NCBI GenBank assembly: GCA_963680875.1
Contig: OY804577.1
Location: forward strand, 103,799,906-103,863,905
Direction: 5' to 3'
DNA length: 64,000 nucleotides
DNA from: Bathymodiolus brooksi
Taxonomy: Eukaryota > Mollusca > Bivalvia > Mytilida > Modiolidae
In this document: positions 37,801-49,800 of the stretch, piece by piece
Position numbering within the stretch: the first letter of the stretch is position 1
Layout: every line of letters begins with the position of its first letter
The notes under the pieces: model-generated
What the model was told of the DNA's origin: nothing
Databases searched by the model: none
The model's input: the letters and a program-made list of their open reading frames with translations, nothing else
Made by a program: the position numbers and the translations under genes

Positions 37801-40800
37801 AAACCTGTAGTAGGTATTACAATACAGGACATAAAACCTGTAGTAGGTATTACAATACAGGATGTAAAACCTGTAATAGATATTACAATACAGGACATAA
37901 AACCTGTAGTAGGTATTACAATACAGGACATAAAACCTGTAGTAGGTATTACAATACAGGACATAAAACCTGTAGTAGGTATTACAATACAGGACATAAA
38001 ACCTGTAGTAGGTATTACAATACAGGGTGTAAAACCTGTAATAGATATTACAATACAGGACATAAAACCTGTAGTAGGTATTACAATACAGGACATAAAA
38101 CCTGTAGTAGGTATTACAATACAGGACATAAAACCTGTAGTAGGTATTACAATACAGGACATAAAACCTGTAATAGATATTACAATACAGGACATAAAAC
38201 CTGTAGTAGGTATTACAATACAGGACATAAAACCTGTAGTAGGTATTACAATACAGGACATAAAACCTGTAGTAGGTATTACAATACAGGACATGAAACC
38301 TGTAGTAGGTATTACAATACAGGACATAAAACCTGTAGTAGATATTACAATACAGGACATAAAACCTGTAGTAGGTATTACAATACAGGACATAAAACCT
38401 GTAATAGATATTACAATACAGGACATAAAACCTGTAGTAGGTATTACAATACAGGACATAAAACCTGTAGTAGGCATTACAATACAGGACATAAAACCTG
38501 TAGTAGGTATTACAATACAGGACAAAAAACCTGTAGTAGGTATTACAATACAGGACATGAAACCTGTAGTAGGTATTACAATACAGGACATAAAGCCTGT
38601 AGTAGGTATTACAATACAGGACATAAAACCTGTAGTAGGTATTACAATACAGGACACGAAACCTGTAGTAGGTATTACAATACAGGACATGAAACCTGGA
38701 GCTCTGGTTGGGGTAGGTATTATAATACAGGACATAAAACCTGGAGCTCTGGTTGGGGGTAGGTATTATAATACAGGACATAAAACCTGGAGCTCTGGTT
38801 GGGGTAGGTATTATAATACAGGACATAAAACCTGGAGCTCTGGATGGGGTAGGTATTATAATACAGGACATTAAACCTGGAGCTCTGGTTGGGGTAGGTA
38901 TTATAATACAGGACATAAAACCTGGAGCTCTGGTTGGGGTAGGTATTATAATACAGGACATAAAACCTGGAGCTCTGGTTGGGGTAGGTATTATAATACA
39001 GGACATAAAACCTGGAGCTCTGGATGGGGGTAGGTATTATAATACAGGACATAAAACCTGGAACTCTGGTTGAGGAAGGTATTATAATACAGGATGTAAG
39101 ACCGGGAGCTCAGGATATGGTAGGTATAAAACTATAGGACTTAAAACCTGGAGCTCAGGTTAAAGATGGTATTATACTACACGACATAAATCCTGGAGCT
39201 TTGGTTGAGGTAGGTATTCAAATATTCATTATATTATTCTTTCTTTTCTTAAAATTTATATAAAAAAATAGTGGTATGCTAATATGAATTGATGTTCATT
39301 TTTCAGTGTACAGTGCATTCGCTTGTAGAGACTGGTGTTGCAGTTAAACTGTCACAGACCATAAAGGGCATAATACCTAATATTCATCTGGCGAATTCAA
39401 CATTTAAATCTAGAGACACTAAAGCGTTCACAGAAGGGAAACAACTTAAATGCAGGGTAATTTGTTTTTGTTAGCAGATTGATTGATTGGTGTTTAATGC
39501 CAACTTTAGCAGTATTTCAGCAATAACGTAGAATGTTTTGTTAAACATTTTTAGCCCACATAAAAGGTCATGTGAGGTATTGAATCACTTGGTGTCCATT
39601 GTCATCTGTCGACGGCATCATCATCCGTAAACTTTTACATTTTAATCTTCTTTTCAGAAACCACTGGAATGAAACTTGGTAGGAATGTTCATTGGATAGT
39701 CCATACAAAGTGTATATTTTTTGTTGTTGATCAAAAGTACACACACAAATAACAAGAGGCCAAAATGTATCATAAAAGGGTTTGTCCATATATATATATA
39801 TATATATATATATGGATATAAATTATTCATTGTTCATTTGTTTTTGATGAGGATTTTTTAATGCATTCCTTTTAGAAATGTGCATAACATTATATTGTAA
39901 CTATTACTACTTTTGACATAAAAGGGGGAATTAAAAAATGTGCACTTTTTGTTTTATAAATTTCATCCAGTTTTAATGCAGTTAATTGCAAAGTGTTCAT
40001 CTTTATGAGTTATTGATGAGTCAAATAAATTTTTTTGCTATTTTATTTCGATAAGGTGTATAAAAGGGACCCAGATTCTAAAATTTTGCATATTTGAAAG
40101 GTAAACAGACTTGTTTATTTTTCATCCAATTTTAATGTGTTTTTTTGTTGAATGGATTGTGTTCACAGCCTTCATATGTCGTCGAGTTTCCTCATCTTTT
40201 ATGATGCTTTATAAAGATTACTCATTTTGTCCCGATCCATTAACAAACGTGTCGGCCATAGGCAATTTTTTTTTTTTTTTCATTGAAATCCCACTTTAAT
40301 GGGTTACAGTTGAACATCACATCCTATGTAAAAATGGATATTATAAGTTTTCTTAAAATCTAGACTTTATTGAACATTGAACACAAACTGCATATGAATA
40401 CTCTGTTGAGCGATACAGTCTCAAGTGAGCCTCTACTTATTAAAATCAATTATTACATTGTTATAATGAACACTTGTTAATAAATCTACTGTATTTTGAC
40501 CCAAACGAATCTCCACATACATTTATAAACCTTTTATGTACAAAGAAATTAGCCGATTTAATTACTTTTTTGTGTTGTTTAGGTTTTAAAAGTTGACAAA
40601 AGAAAACGCAATGTGATATTAACACACAAGAAGATGTTACTGAATACCAAGTTACCTATACTCACAGAGTTTGATCAGCTACGGCCTGGATTAGAAGTGG
40701 AAGGATTTATCGCTAAAATCGGTGAAAGTGGTGTTCTTGTAGTCTTTTATAATGAAATGAAGGTAAGGAAAGGGGAGGTAGCCAGTCTTCACGCTAACCC

Positions 40801-43800
40801 ATTTGCCTGAAGCCCAGGACAAGTAAAAATTATAAAAGAATTTGTTTGAATAAATAAAACTTTTTTCTAAATTTGGCTTTCAGACAAGTAGGTGAAAAAA
40901 ATTAAAGCAAAGACTGGGTAACCAGGAGGTTATCATTAGGAACTAAGGAGAATGTGAGATTTAATGTTGGTTATTTACTATATTGTGTGATTCTTATTAT
41001 TTATTCAGGATTGTAAAAGTAAGGGGTAATTATTAGCTCACCAGGGTCGAATGCTGACGTGAGTTTTCCCAATCCCTTGGAATCCATCATTTGTCGTGTA
41101 TTAGCTTTTCGTAAATTGATATTTCTAAATGAAAATTTAACTTGAATGATACTGTGCAAAGTTCAAAATTGTTCTTCATGAAAATCAGAAATCAAATATT
41201 TGCCACTACTGCATGAAAATGTTTAAGAGGACAAATGGGAAATTTGCAAGATATCTTTTATTGGCAGAGGAAACTGTACAACCAGGAGGAAATCGGTGAT
41301 ATGCACTGTTTGTATGGGTAGATGTAAATTCAACTACCATATGATCGTAACCATGACAGTAACCCACATCCCCCAACCAATGTACATACATAAACCATCA
41401 TAGGCTGTGTTAGCGGTAGACGATCGCCACGTCGCATTTTGCGAATATAACGGTAGTGTGGCGAGCATAATTTGTGTGGCAGTAGCCACACTGGCGAACG
41501 AAAAACTTTTAGAGCGTGCATCTGGCAACGATCTTTTATTATGTAGAAAGTCAACTTCGAATAAAACGCGTTATAGACAATGATTTGATCGATGTGTAAT
41601 ATCCAAAATGATTTTAAAAAGCGGGTCAAATTGATTATTTACGGTAGTTTTTTCAGTTGAAATAACATTATCCAGGTCCCATTCCGGAAAAGGTTTCGAA
41701 TTTAGTCACCGACTGACTGGTTTCCTAAATTATGCTTTATTCTGTCTGTCCTTCTGTCTAAGCTTGAATCTAAAATCAGTAAATTATATCACAACGTGAA
41801 GGTCAAGCATGGCAAAGCGTGAATCCAGGTCCGTTCGCCCTAATTCCCTGTTCGCCCTGATACTTGTTCGCCCTGGGTCCGTTCGTCCTGATAATTATAA
41901 TTATGTAGGGTATTAAAAATAATAGAAAAATAAATGATATTTGATTGCTTATATATATTAAATTGAGAAATTTTAATTATGTAGGGTATCAAAAATAATA
42001 GAAAAATAAGTGATATTTGATTGCTTATAAATATTAAATTGAGAAATTTTAAATATGCGGCATGCTAAAGTGTACAGTCAATGAACATAGGTATTCCTCA
42101 CTCGAATTTACGCTATATATTTCATATAACCACATTGTTCAAAAAATTTATTTTGAAGTCATTTCTAAACGGGTTTTGATAATATTTGCAGCAGAATAAG
42201 CAGAAATATTAAAGATTTTTGTTTATTATAGCATGATTTTCCGTTAGATTTCCTTTATTTTAGCATGATTTAAAGACAATTTTTTTTTTTTGTCGTCAAA
42301 TTTGCTATATACTGTATTTTAACGAAAGTGACAAATACTTATACATGTATATGTCCACGGACTGTATGTTTCGATAATGGGCAAAGTTAAACATTTTAGT
42401 CCTTGGAATAAGTGAATCAGTGAATCCACAGAGTCTGTAGAAAATGTAGGATATTAAAAATAATTGGTATGCTAAAGTGTATGTTTCTATAATGAACTAA
42501 GTTAAACGTTTTAGTTCATGGAATGAATGAAGCAGGTAAAGATGAGTGAATCCAGGGTCTGTAGAAAATGTATGTGTCCTTGAAATTAGTAAATCAGGTA
42601 AAGATGAGTGAATCAAGAGTCTGTAGTCCATTATACTTTATTAAAAAAGTAATAAATATAACAAAGATAGTTTAAACAAACTATTAACATAATGTTCAAG
42701 TTAAAAAACAAAGTTGCATAGTATAGAAGCTGTAATGTTTTAATTCTGTTGTGCAACATGGTCCAATGGATTGTTTGTTGGCTTATAAAGACCCGATATC
42801 ATTCTTAATAATCAGGGCAAACAGACCCACTTGTAGGGTGAACGGACCCAGGGCAAATGGACCCGATACCGCCAAGCGTCAAGGGTCTATTTTATCCTTT
42901 TTAGGCAACGCCAACGCCAGCCCCACACAGCAAAAAACAACAAAATCATACGAATATTGAATGTTCTGTTTATCTAATGTTCAAAGTTTGTTGTTTATCA
43001 TGATAATATATGAATTATTATTGTTAGTTAATTAAATAATAAAGCTTTGAACTTTCAACTGTTTTATGCTCTTTGTTTATATTTAGTGTGGCTAACTGAA
43101 ATTGAGTGTGGCTAAAAGAAATTAGTACCCATTAGCCACAGTGGCTAATAAAAAAAAATGTCTACCGCTAACACAGATAGGGTTATTTGATAATTAAGCT
43201 GATAGTTTATAACTATGTGATCTATACAGACTAAGGTGGGCCTCTAGTTAATATTAAATTAAAGGATGTGTATTGTAGGGGCTCACAGAGAAAAAAAAGT
43301 TTATTTAGAAATACTGAATTTATCTTTTGACCCTATACCTTCTTTAAAGGCAGCTAATATGCATAAAAAGTGTAGTTATCTGTATGTAGTTTTATGGAGC
43401 ACCGAAAATTGGTACCTAATGTTTATAAATTTGAAGTGTAGTTATCTGTATGTAGTTTTATGGAGCACCGAAAATTGGTACCTAATGTTTATAAATTTGA
43501 AGTGTAGTTATCTGTATGTAGTTTTATGGAGCACCGAAAATTGGTACCTAATGTTTATAAATTTGCATTATATTATTTAGGGTTAGAGTTATGGTGTTTA
43601 ACTCCACTTTCATAATATTTCGGTTATATCCCGGAGAAAACCACCGACCTGTCGCAAGTCAATGACAAACTTTATCACATAATGTTGTATCGAGTACACC
43701 TCGCCATGAGCGGGATTCAAACTCACAACTTTTGATGATAGGCACTGATTGCACAGGTAGTTGTAATTCCAGCTACCATACAATCACGACCAAGACGACC

Positions 43801-46800
43801 CCTGTATTATTTAGGAAGAATCTTATATACATATAAAAATTTTGTCAACTTTTCCAAGAATTCCATTTGAAAAACTTAATAAAGGTAATTACATGTTTTG
43901 TGATTTCATTTGCAGGGATGGGTTCCAAAGAAATATTTGAGTACTGAAGACATTGAATTTCCAGAGAAAGTTTTCTTCTTAGGTCAGGTTGTCAAAGCTA
44001 AAGTTTTATCCTGGTCAGAAGAGGATAAGAAAATGATTTTATCTTTTATAGTAAGTAGCTTAAACCGGGAGCGTGGGTATAAATAGCTGTGGGTGGAGCA
44101 AACATTGAGATTGTTCATTATTTTGACCACGGTTATCTCGAAGAGGAAAAATCAATGATACATAGTTTCACAGTTACTTTTGGAGCAAAATATTTGACAG
44201 GCATGTTCACTAGTGTTCCTCCCTACGAAACTTTTAGTCTTATTAAAAATAATATTCTTCATCAGTCTAAAACCTACAAAAATCTCTTTAAATTTCTGAG
44301 GTATGTGACATTGGTCACGTTGGTCATGTGACATACAGTTTCATAAATATGCTGTTCATATCAACGGGGATTTTTGATGATAAGCTCCACCCACAAATTT
44401 TGTCGGTGTGCACTACCACAAATTCCCCTTTAAGTATGTGTCAGATGAAACTTAACTTTGTATAAGCTATTGTCTCTATAAGAAACAGTTTGTATCAGCT
44501 GAAAATCAACCATTTGCAGGCCTTTCAATAAGGGGCGATACCAGGTACTTTTACCCGCCTAAAATGGTCTTTGGTACCTCCTGATTTTAAAGAGTGTTGT
44601 ACAAGATATTCATGAAAATTGTTCAAATTTTAATAAAAAGTTCCGCCTGTAAATAGTGAAGTACTGGTAGACTTGAAACATATTGAAAGCCCTGATTTGC
44701 AGTAAAACCTGTCTAAACCCAACCCTGAATAAATCAAAATCCTGTATAAATCAATCTGTAAATAAAGTTCCAATGTGGGGCTTTGATGATTTAACCTGTA
44801 TAAACCAAACATCTGTTTATTACAAACTCAAAAGCTGGTTCTAATGAGGTTTGGTTTAGACAGGTTTCACTGTATAAGATAGTGTTTCTATGACGATCAT
44901 GTATACTTCCATTATGTTAGAAAAACTTACAAATGATGGCATATAAAGAGAAGAAATTTCAAATATGTTTCATACATTTCAAAATATATTCAGAAGTTTC
45001 GGCACTAATTACATTTTTCCTCGTTGGTTTTAACTCATTTATGTAGTAACACATGGGTGAATTTAATGCAGTATTTTCAGAAATTGTGATTTCATTATAA
45101 TTTGATATATTAGAGGAGAGCAAAATCTAGAATCCGAGAGAGACAAAATGAAATTTAAAATGTGTTATATGTTTAATACTTAATAGCAAGTTATGGAAAG
45201 AAAGTTTAAACATTGATGGTCAACAATGCCACCAATATCAACAAAATGAACAACCACCTCTCTCGTCTTGAACCCCCAAAAAACATCTGGGTATGGAAAT
45301 CCATGTCTTGGCTTTGAGCAAGCACAAAATGTGGCAGGATTAAACTGTTTAATGGGATTACAACACTCTCCTTCTTACATGTGCAATATGATTTTTGATG
45401 TTTTTATTTCTTTCTGTAGATTGACACAAAACATTCATTTGGTACAAAAGAGGACCAGAGTATGGATGGTATGAAGATAGGGGAGGTAAGCATGGATATT
45501 ATTTACTGTAATATCTAACAATAGGGGAGGTAAGCATGAATATTATTTACTGTAATATCTAACAATAGGGGAGGTAAGCATGGATATTATTTACTGTAAT
45601 ATCTAACAATAGGGGAGGTAAGCATGTATATCATTTACTGTCATATCTAACAATAGGGGGGGAAGCATGGATATTATTTACTGTAATATCTAACAATAGG
45701 GGAGGTAAGCATGTATATCATTTACTGTCATATCTAACAATAGGGGGGGGGGGGGGGGGGGTGAGCATGGATGTCATTTACTGTAATATCTAACAATAGG
45801 GGAGGTAAGCATGGATATCATTTACTGTAATATCTAACAATAGGGAAGGTAAGCATGGATATCATTTACTGAAATATCTCACTTTTTATACCCCCGAAGG
45901 GGGAGGGGGGTATACTGTTTTACCTCTGTCCGTCGTCCAAGATATTTTTCATCACATTTTTCTCGGTAACTATTGATGGCAGAAATCTGATATTTGGTCA
46001 CAAGCATCATATAGGTATACCATATTGTGGGTAGCGTTTTTGGACCCGTTGGATTCCTACTTCCTGTTTGCCGACTTTGTTGATTTTTATACACATTGAA
46101 AATTATATGCAAATTTTTCGTCACATTTTTCTCAGCAACTATTGATGGCAGAAATCTGATATTTGGTCACAAGCTTCATATAGGTACCCCATATCGTGGG
46201 AAGCGTTTTTGGACCCATCAGATTCCTACTTCCTGTTTGCCGACTGTTGATTTTTATACACATTGAACATACATTTTGTATATGCCCATTTTTAGTCACA
46301 TTTTTCTCAGCAACTATTGATGGCAGAAATCTGATATTTGGTCACAAGCTTCATATAGGTACCCCATATCGTGGGAAGCGTTTTTTGACCCGTCAGATTC
46401 CTACTTCCTGTTTGCCGAAGAGCAGGGGTATCATAAGTGAGCATTAGCTCACAGTTCATCTTGTTATTGGTTAAAAGACAAGATGCATGTCTCAAAATAT
46501 ATGTTATGTCTTTGTAAATACATTTTTTTTGTATTTTGAACACACAAAAATTTAGTAAAAAAAAAATGCACTGGCTTTTGATATCTTCAGCTTTAAAAAT
46601 ATTTTACACTCTCAATTGAATTCATGTAACATATTTGCCTGATAAATTATAATTATATACAGTCCAACTGCTTTAATGGTCACTTCTATTAAGCAATAAC
46701 ATGTATTATGTGACCTTAATTTTAATTTCCCTTCACGATTCATTTCATATTAATGTTAAAGCTGTACTTAGTGACCAACTGCCTTATGTGGTCCTATTTC

Positions 46801-49800
46801 AATGTTCCTTGCAAAGGTCACATCTGACAGGTTTTACCTTTGGATTATTTTACTGAATATATTTAGAAAAAAATGTTTTTCTTTTTCATAGATTTTTAAA
46901 TGTGAGGTTCTAGCTAAAACAGAAACAGGACTTGATGTAATACTACCATCAAAGCAGTCAGGTTTTCTACCCACAAAGCACCTTACTGACTCCATGGAAA
47001 CCAGTGATTCACTATTGAATACCTATGGAAAGGGAAATGTGATTGAAAATGTGATGTTCTTAAGGAAAATTAATATACCTGTATCCTTTATAATGTAATA
47101 CATAGTATAAACACAGAGAATCTTGAAGGTGAAAGTTTTTAAGATCTTCAGACCATTCAAAGATTCTTACATCATTTATTGCCATACCAGGTTATAATGA
47201 AGGGGGAGGGACTATGGCGTTTAACACCACTTTCAACAATATTTCAGTTATATCGTGCCGGTCAATTTTATAGGTGGAGGAAACCGGAGAAAACTATTGA
47301 CCTGCCACAAGTCACGTACAAACTTTATCACATGATGTTGCATCGGGTACACCTCGCATGAGCCGGATTATAACTTACAACGTTAGTGGTGATAGGCACT
47401 GATTGCATAGGTTGTTATAAATCCAACTACCATGCGATCGTGACCACAAAGAGGGGAGGGTGTCAGATATTGAAATAACCTAAGATGCCTATGTACTCTA
47501 ATTAAAACATTATTTTATATGAAAAAGCATTATTAAAAACAAATTATTTCATGTTAACGATATATGGATCTAATCCTAACAAAGGTACATATATTGTTTT
47601 GTTTTAATCATTATACACACTAGTTTAAAATCACAGTTCTTCCATGTTTATCTTTTAACATTACTCTTGGTAATATAAAATCTTTAATGACCATCAGATA
47701 ATGACATTGAGGAAATCTTTTGTGGATTATGGATGTGACCAACAAATTGTGACCTCTATAGAAGACCTTCAGGTGAGTATTTTCTACCAAATACTGACTG
47801 TCTTCAGCAAGTTGAAGGGCCCGAGTGGCTCAATGAGTTAGGTAGTTGGATTACCTAACAACTCATACAAGCCTATCACCAATACGGCGTGGGTTTGCTC
47901 CCGGCTTTGTAAATTACAAAAAAGGGTGCACTCAATTCGCAGCCTCAAGTGATCAAGTTTACCAGTTGCTTGCCCATGGTTGGTGGTTCTCTCCGGGTAC
48001 TCCAGCTTCTTCCACCAATAAAACTGGTCGCCATGATATAGCTGAAAGTGGCGTTAAACACAATAAATCATAAATCATAATCAAATCTGATTGCAATGTT
48101 ATTACATTTTGTCTCTCAACGTAAGACTACCGGTAATACTTCAAAATGAAATTCACATGATAAGCTTCCTTCAGAAATATATTTTTATGTTAAAAGGCTA
48201 TTGATAATAGAAAAGATCATCTGTTCAACAATATTTCAGTTTTGTCATATCTGGTCAGTGTCATTGGTTGAGGAAACCACTTGTTTGTATATCACAAAGA
48301 CCAAAATATTTTTATATCACAGGTAAGAAAAATGTTCTCCTATTCATCAAATAACATCTAAACTATAAAGTTACGTAGATGCAGTATTTATCGGCAGAAG
48401 TAGAATACCGTTCTTGGGGCCATTTCACACTCATTTTAGGATATGGGTTAAGCTTATCGTTGAAGACCCTACTGTGACTGTAAAATAAAAGTGCTGTTCC
48501 TTTACTTTAATTTGTGTTTTAAAGTGTTGGATAGTCTCTCATGTTCCTTTACTTTAATTTGTGTTTTAAAGTGTTGGATAGTCTCTCATGTTCCTTTACT
48601 TTAATTTGTGTTTTAAAGTGTTGGATAGTCTCTCATGTTCCTTTACTTTAATTTGTGTTTTAAAGTGTTGGATAGTCTCTCATATTCCTTTACTTTAATT
48701 TGTGTTTTAAAGTGTTGGATAGTCTCACATGTTCCTTTACTTTAATTTGTGTTTTAAAGTGTTGGATAGTCTCTCATGTTCCTTTACTTTAATTTGTGTT
48801 TTAAAGTGTTGGATAGTCTCTCATGTTCCTTTACTTTAATTTGTGTTTTAAAGTGTTGGATAGTCTCTCATATTCCTTTACTTTAATTTGTGTTTTAAAG
48901 TGTTGGATAGTCTCACATGTTCCTTTACTTTAATTTGTGTTTTAAAGTGTTGGATAGTCTCTCATGTTCCTTTACTTTAATTTGTGTTTTAAAGTGTTGG
49001 ATAGTCTCTCATGTTCATTTACATCCATATCCTTCCTTACTAATTAATATGGTATTTTTCAGTTAGGTATGATGATTCCAGGAACAGTCAAGAATATAAT
49101 GCCATATGGTGTGTTTATACAGTTGGTTGGTGGTTTAATAGGTTTGGCTCCAAATAAGGTCAGTATTAATATACAGTCAAATGAGGTCAGTCTTGATACC
49201 CATTTTGTATAGTCAAAAAATGTCAATCTTGAAGACATACAGTCAAATTCAATAAGCTTTGACATACAATTAAATAAGATCATTCTTGAATGCGTTTTTC
49301 AGTTTATTAAGTCACGTGTGTACGTGAGTGTTGTTTTCTCTTGTATATATTGTGTTGTCATTCCAATATTTGTAATAACCATTATATTGATTGAAATTAT
49401 ATATTCATGTATGTATTTTGAGGAAAACTGCTTGTAGCCATTGGCTGTCAGCAATCCTTGTTAAATAAATAAAGAATTAAACTGAATTAAGATCATTCTT
49501 GACATACAGTAAAAGAAGATCAGTCTTAGAAAAATCCAGTAAGATCGGTCCTCATATACAATTCAGTGGCAGATCCAGGGGGGGTGCACGGCCGGGTGTG
49601 CCCCCCCCCCTAAAATTGGAAAAAACATGATTTTTTTTTGTGTAAAATCATGATTTTTCACACGAAATACTCCAAAATTTTTCGCGTCTCCCTCCGCAAT
49701 TGGAAAAAATATAATTTTTTGGCATAAAATCGTGATTTTTCACACGAAATACCCCAAAAATGTTCATGCCTCCCTCTGCTCGGCGCAATTTTTTTAACTG

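Noticed and set aside
37233..39052. Minus-strand frames of 500 and 552 codons across the exon 12 array
   Set aside because: They exist only because the unit length is a multiple of three and the unit has no stop on that strand; no independent sequence, start context or splice signal supports them.
41334..41629. Minus-strand frames over 41334-41629
   Set aside because: They read through a degenerate SINE end and the left end of a TIR element; no protein similarity.
43266..43580. 104-codon frame over the 66-bp repeat
   Set aside because: Driven by the repeat length, lies in an intron, no homology.
47081..47096. Reading exon 17 through to the stop after INIPVSFIM
   Set aside because: This would truncate the protein mid-module; exon 18 completes the S1 strand in frame, so the weak donor at 47081 is preferred.
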